The notes under the pieces are model-generated. The model did no database searches, had not been told where the DNA came from, and worked only from the letters and a program-made list of their open reading frames with translations. From NCBI GenBank assembly GCA_964493765.1, contig CAZBPK010000094.1:1-15740 (forward strand): DNA of 15,740 bases, in the 5' to 3' direction. This DNA is from CALLMJ01 sp964493765. GTDB taxonomy: Bacteria; Bacteroidota; Bacteroidia; J057; CALLMJ01. Shown one piece after another: positions 1 through 7,440 of the stretch (the first letter of the stretch is position 1; each line of letters opens with the position of its first letter). The position numbers were made by a program, and so were the translations under genes.

Positions 1-1877
1 TCACCGTTCTTCATTAAAAAATCTTCTTTAATGGAAAACCTTAAAACACCTGAAAGTTCTGTATTTTGAAAAGTTGTTGAAAGTTGATTTTCTGAATTAT
101 AATAAGAAAAAGCAAAAGTCCTAGCAGGTTGGAAATAACGAGTTTTTAAAGAAAAATAAGCAAAAATTCCTTTTTTTACATCCCACCATAATCGGAGATT
201 GTTCTCTGTAAAATAGTTCTGTTGAATTAAGGGGACACGAAACAACATAGAAGTCAAAATTCCTGTGCCCATCTGTACATAATCAGGATAACCTATTTGC
301 TCTACTTCTTGGGTCCTTTGTAAACCAATTTCAAAGCGAGGTTTGTAAGAGATTTTATATCTTATATCTATATCATACTTAAACCTTTTATCACTGTAAC
401 CATACGCTATGTGCGTGCCGAAGTACCAGTATTTACTTAAAGTAGGGCGGGTATAAATTCCTATACGATTTCTAAGTCCTTCAACAGCATTAAAAGTTAC
501 TAATTGTGTATAATTACCAATTTCAAAGTATTTGAATTTTCTACGTCCATTGGTGATGTATTCAGAAACAAAATTAATAATTTTCCAGAAGGATTGAGTT
601 TTTAAAGTATCAATTAAGGCATATCCCATTTCTTCGCTTTTTTCTAGTGGGCTTAAGCGACTTTCTTTCCAATAAGCAGAGTCTTTTTCTGTGGCTCCCC
701 AAGTTACTTCTACAGAAGCATCTTCAAAGAATTTATCAGGTTTAGGTTGTTCTAGAATATAATCTGTCATAGTAGTAGCCGTTCTACCAATCAAGCCTAC
801 TCCATTTTCTTTATTTTTAAAATCTACTTCAATATCGGAAACAACAGGCAACCAATGCCCTTGAATGAAATCAAATTGTTGCCTAAGTCTTACATCTTCT
901 ACGAAATTGACGTTAGGGTCCGAAGATAAGCGTAAATCTAAACGTTTAATTGCCCATGACTTATTTTTGATATGGATCATTCCTTTAAAAGCCAAATCAA
1001 ATTTATTTCTAGGGATGACTTCAATGAAATAGGTAGTATCTTGGTCTTGTGCTTCAATTCCTTTGAGTTCAAACTTATAATTAAGCGTAGCCCCATCTGC
1101 TAAAGGCGAAATAAACTGTTTTCCTAATAAATAAATATAGTTTTCATAAAAATTCATAGAAGTTACAAAGTTAGAAAGCAAGTTCGCTTCTGGATTTTGT
1201 ACCCCAGAACTTTGTGTTGCTTCTATTACTTCACGTTTTTTTCCAGGTTTCTTTTGGTAAACCCTAGAAATGGACTCTGAAATAAAAATTGCTAATTTGT
1301 ATTTATTAGGAAGGGTATCCTGAATAGTAGTGTCATTCTCATGAGACTTAATAAACTTTTTTAAGGGTTTAAATTGTAGCTGGTCTAATTTATCTTCGGA
1401 AATGTTATCTAAAGAAATCACTAACTTATTATAGGCTTTATATTCTACGGATTTAAATTTGTCCCAGTTATTTTCTTTTTTATTTTTGATGGCTTGCTTC
1501 ATTACTCTTAAACCGGGATTGTCTTTAGCTGTAATTACTACTTCTTCTACTTGGTAAGTAATAGGCTCAATAAAAAAATCTTTTTTTAGGTTTTGATTGA
1601 CTATTAAAGTGTCTTTAAGGATTTTATAACCAGAATAACGAATTGTTACCACATAAGTTCCTTCGTTCAAGGTAATTTGATATACGCCATCTAAATTGGT
1701 ATTAGTTCCTAATTGCCCTAAGGTATCAAAAAATATAGGAACCAAGGGCATGGTTTCTTTGGTATCTTTTTCATATAAAATGCCCGTAACGGTATACTTA
1801 TTTTGAGCTTTTATAAAAAAAGTAAAAACAAAATTCAATAAAAGAAAACTCCAAAATCGCGGTTTGAACCATCTCAT
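1..1877 (-). CDS. DUF5686 outer-membrane protein with carboxypeptidase-regulatory-like N-terminus (C-terminus cut by window edge)
   Basis: An uninterrupted reading frame of 625 codons runs from the ATG at 1877 to the left edge with no stop, so the C-terminus is missing; family members usually have about 800 residues or more. Residues 1-25 form a signal peptide (basic start, then a hydrophobic Phe/Leu stretch ending KAQ). Residues 28-115 read as a CarboxypepD_reg-like beta-sandwich (TGILYEKDTKE, then NLDGVYQITLNEGTYVVTIRY-type strands). From about 118 the DUF5686 part begins with the typical NPGLRVMKQAIKNKKENN segment, followed by many alternating strands rich in aromatic residues, as in an outer-membrane barrel. 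The family is widespread in Bacteroidota; its function is not established. The start codon overlaps the stop of the upstream HAD gene (ATGA), so translation is probably coupled. Identification rests on reading the translation, not on a search. Confidence 0.85.
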   Translation of the reverse strand, partial: MRWFKPRFWSFLLLNFVFTFFIKAQNKYTVTGILYEKDTKETMPLVPIFFDTLGQLGTNTNLDGVYQITLNEGTYVVTIRYSGYKILKDTLIVNQNLKKDFFIEPITYQVEEVVITAKDNPGLRVMKQAIKNKKENNWDKFKSVEYKAYNKLVISLDNISEDKLDQLQFKPLKKFIKSHENDTTIQDTLPNKYKLAIFISESISRVYQKKPGKKREVIEATQSSGVQNPEANLLSNFVTSMNFYENYIYLLGKQFISPLADGATLNYKFELKGIEAQDQDTTYFIEVIPRNKFDLAFKGMIHIKNKSWAIKRLDLRLSSDPNVNFVEDVRLRQQFDFIQGHWLPVVSDIEVDFKNKENGVGLIGRTATTMTDYILEQPKPDKFFEDASVEVTWGATEKDSAYWKESRLSPLEKSEEMGYALIDTLKTQSFWKIINFVSEYITNGRRKFKYFEIGNYTQLVTFNAVEGLRNRIGIYTRPTLSKYWYFGTHIAYGYSDKRFKYDIDIRYKISYKPRFEIGLQRTQEVEQIGYPDYVQMGTGILTSMLFRVPLIQQNYFTENNLRLWWDVKKGIFAYFSLKTRYFQPARTFAFSYYNSENQLSTTFQNTELSGVLRFSIKEDFLMKNG

Positions 1878-2473
1878 GATAAAATCTCTGCTAATTGCTC
1901 TTCTAGTGTTAAAGGTTGGGTAAGATGTAAGGTTTTGATGCCCAATTTTTGGGCGCCTTCTATATGTATAATCGTATCTTCAATAAATAGCGTTTCGTCA
2001 GGTTGAAAATTCATGGTTTTTAATACCTGTTCAAAAATTTCTTTATGAGGCTTTCTCATGCCCATTTCAAAAGAAAAAAAAACTTTCTGCATAGAAGCAA
2101 ACAAAGGTTGACATTCCTTAATAATGTAATCATAATGAATTTGATTGGCATTGCTTAGAAGTACTATGGGATATTTTTGAGATAATTTTTGAATTAATTC
2201 ACTTCTTTTAGGAAATAATCCAATTAACATGCTATTCCAGATGTAGTCTATTTGATTATCTTGTAAATCAGGAATTTGAGTTAATGAGCGTATTCCATCA
2301 CGAAATTGTTGAGGAGTAATTTTCCCAATTTCAAAATCATCAAAAATAGGGTCTTGTTTAAGTTGAGAAAAATGTAAATTAGGGCTTAAATTATTGAGTT
2401 TATCAGTTACTTTATGATAATCAATTTCATAGAGAACACCCCCTAAATCAAAAATCAAATTTTTAATGGGCAT
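1874..2473 (-). CDS. HAD-IA family phosphatase, YihX-like (sugar-phosphate phosphatase type)
   Basis: This 199-residue protein has the full length of a small HAD hydrolase with a helical cap. Motif I is FDLGGVL with nucleophile Asp9; the usual Asp at +2 is Gly11, as in E. coli YihX (FDLGNV), an alpha-glucose-1-phosphate phosphatase. Motif II is LLSN (Ser107-Asn108), motif III is Lys141 in GMRKP, and motif IV is FIED (Glu165-Asp166) where most relatives have two Asp. The order of motifs and the GMRKP and IEGAQKLGI segments match YihX closely by eye. It is probably a cytosolic phosphomonoesterase; the substrate cannot be read from sequence. It lies 111 nt downstream of ettA, has its own predicted promoter inside a palindrome, and overlaps the DUF5686 gene by 4 nt. 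Confidence 0.85.
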   Translation of the reverse strand: MPIKNLIFDLGGVLYEIDYHKVTDKLNNLSPNLHFSQLKQDPIFDDFEIGKITPQQFRDGIRSLTQIPDLQDNQIDYIWNSMLIGLFPKRSELIQKLSQKYPIVLLSNANQIHYDYIIKECQPLFASMQKVFFSFEMGMRKPHKEIFEQVLKTMNFQPDETLFIEDTIIHIEGAQKLGIKTLHLTQPLTLEEQLAEILS

Positions 2474-2476
2474 ATA

Positions 2477-2513
2477 AAAATGCTTTATATTTTACGCAAA
2501 TATAAAGCATTTT
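2477..2513. repeat. Perfect 16-bp inverted repeat with 5-nt spacer upstream of the HAD gene
   Basis: Arms at 2477-2492 (AAAATGCTTTATATTT) and 2498-2513 are exact reverse complements, separated by TACGC. The repeat begins 3 nt upstream of the HAD ATG and contains the predicted -7 box. It could be an operator, a 5' UTR hairpin, or a weak A/U-rich terminator for ettA, because on the minus strand the second arm runs into TTTTTATAT. Which of these applies cannot be told from sequence alone. Confidence 0.85.
2497..2504 (-). promoter_or_regulatory. Predicted -7 box (TATATTTG) for the HAD/DUF5686 pair
   Basis: TATATTTG followed by C matches the Bacteroidota -7 consensus TAnnTTTG and ends 23 nt before the HAD start. 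No convincing TTG/TTTG -33 element sits at the expected distance, so this is weaker than the tRNA and T9SS-gene promoters. Confidence 0.5.
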
Positions 2514-2584
2514 CCATTTGTTAATAACTAATTTTTAGTAGTTTTAAATTTTTCTATTAATTACACTTTGTCTAGATTAAAAAG

Positions 2585-4252
2585 TTATTTTATGGTTCTA
2601 TATTTGGCTTTTCTGTCTTCTACTTTACCATATTTTTTGGTTCTAAATACTTCGTATTCTGAATAAGTACCTTCATAAAACTCTACCATTCCATCACCTT
2701 CAAAAGCCATAATATGAGTACAAACTCTATCTAAAAACCATCTATCATGAGAAATAATTAAAGCAGAACCCCCAAAATTTTCTATACCTTCTTCCAAGGC
2801 TCTTAACGTATTCACATCAATATCATTAGTAGGCTCGTCTAATAAAAGTACATTAGCACCAGAGCGCAAAACTCTTGCCAAATGCACACGATTTCTTTCT
2901 CCACCGGATAAAACTTTTACTTTTTTGGTTTGATCATTTCCAGAAAAATTAAATTTAGAACAATACGCTCTACCGTTAATTTCTCGGTTACCCATAACAA
3001 TCATTTCATTACCATCTGTAATCGCTGTAAAAACATCGTGTTCAGGATTTAACTCAGAGTGTTCTTGGTCAGCGTAACCAATCACAACTGTTGGTCCGAC
3101 CTCAAATTTACCTGAATCGGGTTTTTCTTTACCCGTAATCATTTTGAATAAAGTAGTTTTACCAGCACCATTAGGGCCAATAATACCCACAATAGCCCCT
3201 TTGGGAATCATAAACGTTAAATCTTTGATAATTACTTTATCCCCAAAAGATTTATTAATATTTTCAGCATTGATTACAAAGTCACCGAGACGTGGACCTG
3301 GTGGAATATATAATTCTAAAGTCTGTTCTTTTTCTTTAGCTTCTTCAGATACCAATTTTTCATAAGCATTTAAACGAGCCTTACCTTTTGCTTGTTTTGC
3401 TTTTGGGGACATTTTAATCCATTCTAATTCACGCTGTAAAGTTTTTTGTTTTTTGGTTTCTGCTTTTTCTTCTTTTGCTAAACGATCTTGTTTTTGTTCT
3501 AGCCAAGAAGAATAATTTCCTTTCCATGGAATTCCTTGACCTCTATCTAATTCTAAAATCCAACCTGCAACATTATCTAAGAAATAACGGTCGTGAGTTA
3601 CTGCAATAACAGTACCAGGGTAGCTATGTAAATGTTGTTCAAGCCAGGTAATAGAAGAAGCATCTAAATGGTTAGTAGGCTCATCTAATAATAAAATATC
3701 GGGTTTTTGTATCAATAATCTAGCTAAAGCTAAACGTCTTTTTTCACCACCAGACAAATGTTTAACCAAAGCATCTGCTGGAGGGCAAGCTAAAGCGTTC
3801 ATAGCAATTTCAATTTTATGGTCTATACTCCAAGCATCTAAAGCATCTATTTTATCTTGTACTTCACCTTGTTTTTGAATAACTTTATCAAACTCTTCAG
3901 GAGTTAAATCTTCTGCAAACTTTGCTGAAAGCGTATCATACTCATTTAATAAATCATAAATTTCTTTAGCGCCTTCTTTAACGATGTCAGCAGCTGTTTT
4001 TTCGGGGTCTAATTCGGGTTCTTGAGGAAGATAACCCACAGTATAACCGGGAGTTAATACAGCTTCTCCAATATAATCTTTATCAACACCTGCCATAATT
4101 TTTAGCAAGGTACTTTTTCCTGAACCATTTAAACCTAATACCCCAATTTTTGCACCATAAAAATAGGATAAGTATATATCTTTTAAAACCTGTTTATTGG
4201 GTGGGTAAATTTTACCTACACCCGACATGGAATAAATTATAGTTTCCGCCAT
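2585..4252 (-). CDS. ettA: Energy-dependent translational throttle protein EttA (ABC-F ATPase)
   Basis: This 555-residue protein has the same length as E. coli EttA and aligns with it by eye over its whole length (for example GAKIGVLGLNG, DRYFLDNVAGWILELDRG, IPPGPRLGD). EttA binds the ribosomal E site and gates the first elongation steps according to the ATP/ADP ratio; it is cytosolic and has no membrane domain. There are two ABC cassettes. Cassette 1 has Walker A at 40-48 (GLNGSGKST), the signature LSGGE at 166-170 and Walker B LLLDE with catalytic Glu191. Cassette 2 has Walker A at 359-367 (GPNGAGKTT), the signature at 448-452 and Glu473. The charged helical linker at about 243-320 is the P-site tRNA interaction motif. 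It lies 64 nt after the DUF58 gene and has its own predicted -7 box in that gap. Confidence 0.96.
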   Translation of the reverse strand: MAETIIYSMSGVGKIYPPNKQVLKDIYLSYFYGAKIGVLGLNGSGKSTLLKIMAGVDKDYIGEAVLTPGYTVGYLPQEPELDPEKTAADIVKEGAKEIYDLLNEYDTLSAKFAEDLTPEEFDKVIQKQGEVQDKIDALDAWSIDHKIEIAMNALACPPADALVKHLSGGEKRRLALARLLIQKPDILLLDEPTNHLDASSITWLEQHLHSYPGTVIAVTHDRYFLDNVAGWILELDRGQGIPWKGNYSSWLEQKQDRLAKEEKAETKKQKTLQRELEWIKMSPKAKQAKGKARLNAYEKLVSEEAKEKEQTLELYIPPGPRLGDFVINAENINKSFGDKVIIKDLTFMIPKGAIVGIIGPNGAGKTTLFKMITGKEKPDSGKFEVGPTVVIGYADQEHSELNPEHDVFTAITDGNEMIVMGNREINGRAYCSKFNFSGNDQTKKVKVLSGGERNRVHLARVLRSGANVLLLDEPTNDIDVNTLRALEEGIENFGGSALIISHDRWFLDRVCTHIMAFEGDGMVEFYEGTYSEYEVFRTKKYGKVEDRKAKYRTIK

Positions 4253-4268
4253 TATAATAATTATTTTG

Positions 4269-4276
4269 CAAAAATA
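4269..4276 (-). promoter_or_regulatory. Predicted -7 box (TATTTTTG) for ettA
   Basis: TATTTTTG followed by C fits TAnnTTTG and ends 16 nt upstream of the ettA ATG, implying a very short leader. It lies in the 64-nt gap after the DUF58 gene. No clear -33 TTTG is present at the usual spacing. Confidence 0.5.
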
Positions 4277-4316
4277 GTGAATTTTATGAATTTCATAATT
4301 AATTTTCTCAATTTCA

Positions 4317-5201
4317 CTAATGTTTTAATTTATGATGCCCTTTGAAATAGGCTTCCAAAACTGGAACATAATCTTCCGTGGTTTGAATATTTAAATAATC
4401 AATTTTTTCTTCAAAGGCAAAATTTTTAATTTTATGATCTAAATGATTAAAAAAAGATTGCAATGAGTGGGATTGGTGAAATTGGTGAGTATTAACCCAT
4501 GTTTGTTGCCCAGTTTCAGAATCTTGTATAGGAATAATTCCTTTTAAATTGGGAAGAAGTTCATCAGGATGAAAAAGACGAATTAATGTAATATCATGTT
4601 TTTTCTTTAAAAATCTAATTTTATCCCAATATTCGGAATTATCCAAAAAATCAGAAATGATAAACAAAACAGAATGTTTACGTTGTATTTTATGAAAATA
4701 TTCTAATGCAGAAAGCAAGTTTGTACCTTTAGATTTAGGAGATTGTTGAAGTAAATAACTAATGATACTCAATGCTTTTTTTCTGCCTTTTGAGAGTGGA
4801 AAAACTTTTTCTACTTGGTCAGAATAAGAAATTAACCCAAATTTATCGTTGTTTTTCATAGCAGAAAAAGTAAATATTGCGGCAATTTCAGTACCGATAG
4901 TAATTTTAGCATGTTCTGATTTACCAAAATATTCTGAGCCAGAAATATCAAAAATAACAAAAATATTAAGTTCTCTTTCTTCTTTAAACAGCTTTACAAA
5001 TACTTTTTCATGAGATTTAGCTGTAACATTCCAATTAATCGTTCTGATTTCGTCACCGTATTGATATTCACGAATTTCGTCAAATTCTAAACCAGAACCT
5101 TTAAATGCAGAACGATATTCACCTACAAAACGGTTATCTACTAATTTATCAATTTTGATTTGAAGTAATTGAAGTTTTTCAAAAAAACTAGCATCTTGCA
5201 T
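4317..5201 (-). CDS. DUF58 domain protein (von Willebrand A-like, MIDAS intact)
   Basis: I choose the ATG at 5201 (294 residues). The frame stays open to a TTG at 5207, but ATG is preferred and lies 9 nt after the stop of the phosphatase gene. The N-terminal half carries the DUF58 hallmark FKGSGLEFDEIREYQYGDEI followed by RTINWNVTAK (about residues 34-62). A vWA-like fold follows with all metal-site (MIDAS) elements: DISGS (Asp85, Ser87, Ser89), Thr160 in KGTNLLSAL, and Asp184 in IISDF. DUF58 proteins usually sit beside MoxR AAA ATPases and are thought to act as chaperone or assembly factors; no MoxR gene is present here. No signal peptide or membrane span is seen, so it is probably cytosolic. 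It is very likely co-transcribed with the upstream PP2C gene. The exact role is unknown. Confidence 0.9.
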   Translation of the reverse strand: MQDASFFEKLQLLQIKIDKLVDNRFVGEYRSAFKGSGLEFDEIREYQYGDEIRTINWNVTAKSHEKVFVKLFKEERELNIFVIFDISGSEYFGKSEHAKITIGTEIAAIFTFSAMKNNDKFGLISYSDQVEKVFPLSKGRKKALSIISYLLQQSPKSKGTNLLSALEYFHKIQRKHSVLFIISDFLDNSEYWDKIRFLKKKHDITLIRLFHPDELLPNLKGIIPIQDSETGQQTWVNTHQFHQSHSLQSFFNHLDHKIKNFAFEEKIDYLNIQTTEDYVPVLEAYFKGHHKLKH

Positions 5202-5210
5202 AAACAAAAA

Positions 5211-6998
5211 TTATAACTCAAAACCAATTACGAGAATATCATCTGTTTGTTCTTCACCTGCACGCCATGAAATTAATTCTTGTTCAAGCGCATTTTTTTG
5301 TTCAGCCATTTTTAAATGGCGAGTTTCTAACAAAAGTTGGTAAAATCTTTTGGTTTGAAATTTTTTGTTGGATTCACTGAATTGGTCTGTAAAACCATCC
5401 GTAAAAACATAAACTCTATCATTAGTTTCAAGGTCTATAGAATGGTTTGTATATTTTCTAATATCTTCATCTTGGTCTCCACCAACGCTAAATTTATCGG
5501 GTTTAATTTCCGCAAATTCATTTCCTCTAATAATAATGAGAGGTCTTTTGGCACCCGCAAAATTGAGTTTTTGTCTTTTTACATCAATTTGGCAAATAGC
5601 AATATCCATACCGTCTTTGGAATGGGTTTCATCTTGTTGTAAAGCAACTCTTACACGTGCATGTAAAAGTTCTAAGATTTCATCAGGTCTAAAAATTCCT
5701 TCCACTTCAACAATTTGACGTAAAATAGTATTTGCCATAATAGACATAAAAGCTCCGGGAATTCCATGACCCGTGCAATCCGCACAAGCTAAAATAGCTT
5801 TACTCAATTTTTGATTAAACCAGAAAAAATCCCCAGAAACTATATCTTTGGGTCTATAAAAAACAAATGAGTCTTTAAAACAATCTTTTATGTCTGAAAT
5901 CTTTGGCAAAAATGCATCTTGAATTCTTTTAGCGTAATTAATAGAATTTAAGATATCTTCATTTTTTTGCTGAATTTCAGTTTTTTGTGCCTCTAAAATA
6001 ATATTTTTTTGTTGAATTTCTTGTGTTCTTTCTAAAACTTTATTTTCTAACTCTGAATATAATTTAGCATTTTGTATTGCAATAGCAGCTGGAGCGGAAA
6101 GCAAACGGAATAACTCAATAGTAAAAGGAGAAAAAGCGCCTGTAATTGAACGATTTTCTAAATATAATACCCCTACTAAATGCCCTTGATAAACTAAAGG
6201 TGCGCATAGAACGGATTTTAATTCCAATTTTTGTACTAAGGGATGTAAACCAAAAATGTGGTGATTTCTAGCATCTTCTAAAATGATGTTATCTTTGGTT
6301 TTAATAGCATACGAAATAATTACCAAAGGCAATTTTCCATCTTCTTCTAATACAACGGGTTCTAATTGGGTTTCATAACTGCCTGCTTCTCCTTCTGCGA
6401 CTAATATCAGTTCATTTTCTTTTTCGGAAGAGGGTAAAATTAAATAACCTTTTTCAGCATTCGCATTATCAATCACAATACGCATCAGTTTATGTAAACA
6501 TTTTAAAAGGTCATGTTCACCAATTAAAGACATAGATGCTCTATGTATTTCATTTAAGATTCTATTTTTTTCTTTTAATTCAAATTTTTGTTCATAGTTT
6601 TGATGAGCAGATAAAAGTGTATTAGTAAATTCTGTTAAATCGTAGGGTAAAATAAAATATCGGTAAATAAAATTTACAATTCTTAGTTCTTCAATAATTC
6701 GAGGTTGCTGATTAGAAATCAGCGTAATAATCATAGAATCAGGAAGAATTTGATGAAGTTTTTGTAATGCTAAAAGAGACGTTAAGTTTCCTTTATCATC
6801 ACCAAATATAATTAAAGATATGGGTTCATTATCAGATAATTTTTCACTGAAAAATATCGCTTCGTGCCAATCATTAAAAGTATAAATATTAAGAATTCTT
6901 TCTGGTAAAATGCTTTCTATGAGTTCCTTAATTTCTAAGGCATTTTCTTTGTTGTTATAAATAACAATAGCGTTAGTTTGAGTTTCCGTGAAATACAT
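5211..6998 (-). CDS. Pseudo-receiver / GAF / PP2C (SpoIIE-type) protein serine/threonine phosphatase
   Basis: This 595-residue protein has three parts. Residues 8-135 follow the alternating strand/helix pattern of a response-regulator receiver but lack its key residues: the acidic pair is Asn15-Asn16, the phospho-acceptor position appears to be Gly66, and the Lys before the conserved Pro is Leu117. Residues 146-315 form a GAF sensor domain (KSVLCAPLVYQGHLVGVLYL). A Gln/Glu/Lys-rich coiled coil spans 313-350. From 353 the SpoIIE-type PP2C domain starts with INYAKRIQDAFLP; candidate metal ligands are Asp390 (GDFFW), Asp407 (ADCTGHG), Asp534 (FTDG) and Asp587 (TDD). It probably removes phosphate from Ser/Thr of a partner protein in response to a ligand or protein input; it is cytosolic. 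Partner-switch proteins (STAS antagonist, anti-sigma kinase) are not in the window. The DUF58 gene follows after 9 nt. Confidence 0.92.
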   Translation of the reverse strand: MYFTETQTNAIVIYNNKENALEIKELIESILPERILNIYTFNDWHEAIFFSEKLSDNEPISLIIFGDDKGNLTSLLALQKLHQILPDSMIITLISNQQPRIIEELRIVNFIYRYFILPYDLTEFTNTLLSAHQNYEQKFELKEKNRILNEIHRASMSLIGEHDLLKCLHKLMRIVIDNANAEKGYLILPSSEKENELILVAEGEAGSYETQLEPVVLEEDGKLPLVIISYAIKTKDNIILEDARNHHIFGLHPLVQKLELKSVLCAPLVYQGHLVGVLYLENRSITGAFSPFTIELFRLLSAPAAIAIQNAKLYSELENKVLERTQEIQQKNIILEAQKTEIQQKNEDILNSINYAKRIQDAFLPKISDIKDCFKDSFVFYRPKDIVSGDFFWFNQKLSKAILACADCTGHGIPGAFMSIMANTILRQIVEVEGIFRPDEILELLHARVRVALQQDETHSKDGMDIAICQIDVKRQKLNFAGAKRPLIIIRGNEFAEIKPDKFSVGGDQDEDIRKYTNHSIDLETNDRVYVFTDGFTDQFSESNKKFQTKRFYQLLLETRHLKMAEQKNALEQELISWRAGEEQTDDILVIGFEL

Positions 6999-7387
6999 TC
7001 TTGGTTATGAAAATGATTTCAAAGAAAATGCTTTTTTTAGTAAATTCAAAATAAATTCCTTGTTTTTTATGAGTTCATTATTTCAATGGATAAAGAACTA
7101 TTGTCTTATAGATAATTATATTGTCGTAAAAGTACTTTTTATAAACTTACCTAGAAATCATCATTGTTCAAGATAATTTTAATTAAAATACTGGTTATCA
7201 ATAAATTAAAATTTCATTTTCTTTATTTTGTTTCTCCTCAATATAAACACCATTGACAATCCGTATCTATTCCTCTATTTTTCTCTTTTTCTCTTCTTAT
7301 GATTAACACATTACTTTGCTGAATACTATTTTTTACCCTAGTTTTAAAAAAAATTAAAAGTATAAATTTATAGCAAAGAAGAAAAAA
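6999..7387. other. Divergent intergenic region, no gene seen
   Basis: This is A/T-rich sequence between the divergent phosphatase gene and the isocitrate dehydrogenase gene. Short open frames inside it (for example 6988-7176 plus and 7238-7468 minus) have composition and translations unlike real genes. It contains a 14-nt perfect A/T palindrome at 7176-7189, which can arise by chance in such DNA. A TTATTTTG at 7054-7047 (minus) differs by one base from the -7 consensus and might serve the phosphatase gene, but it lacks a -33 element. Confidence 0.6.
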
Positions 7388-7421
7388 TTGTTTAAAAATC
7401 CAAACAAAAGATTTAATTTTG
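7388..7421 (+). promoter_or_regulatory. Predicted promoter for the isocitrate dehydrogenase gene
   Basis: The -7 box TAATTTTG (7414-7421, followed by C) matches TAnnTTTG. A TTG at 7388-7390 lies 23 nt upstream, slightly long for the -33 element. The box ends 19 nt before the ATG, giving a short A-rich leader without a strong Shine-Dalgarno, as is usual in Bacteroidota. Confidence 0.65.
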
Positions 7422-7440
7422 CGGCTCATAAAAAAAGAAA

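Noticed and set aside
3144..3365. Plus-strand open frame opposite ettA
   Set aside because: It lies wholly within the clearly coding ettA gene and its translation resembles no protein; it is an antisense shadow.
7047..7054. TTATTTTG as promoter of the phosphatase gene
   Set aside because: One mismatch at the most conserved A of the -7 box, no -33 element, and unlike the six good boxes elsewhere in the window.
6988..7176. Plus-strand open frame of 62 codons beside the phosphatase start
   Set aside because: It overlaps the start of the phosphatase gene, and its sequence is low-complexity Phe/Leu/Asn/Ile typical of non-coding A/T-rich DNA.
7176..7189. 14-nt palindrome ATTTTAATTAAAAT as an operator
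   Set aside because: It is purely A/T in A/T-rich DNA, where such palindromes occur by chance, and it is not near either start codon.
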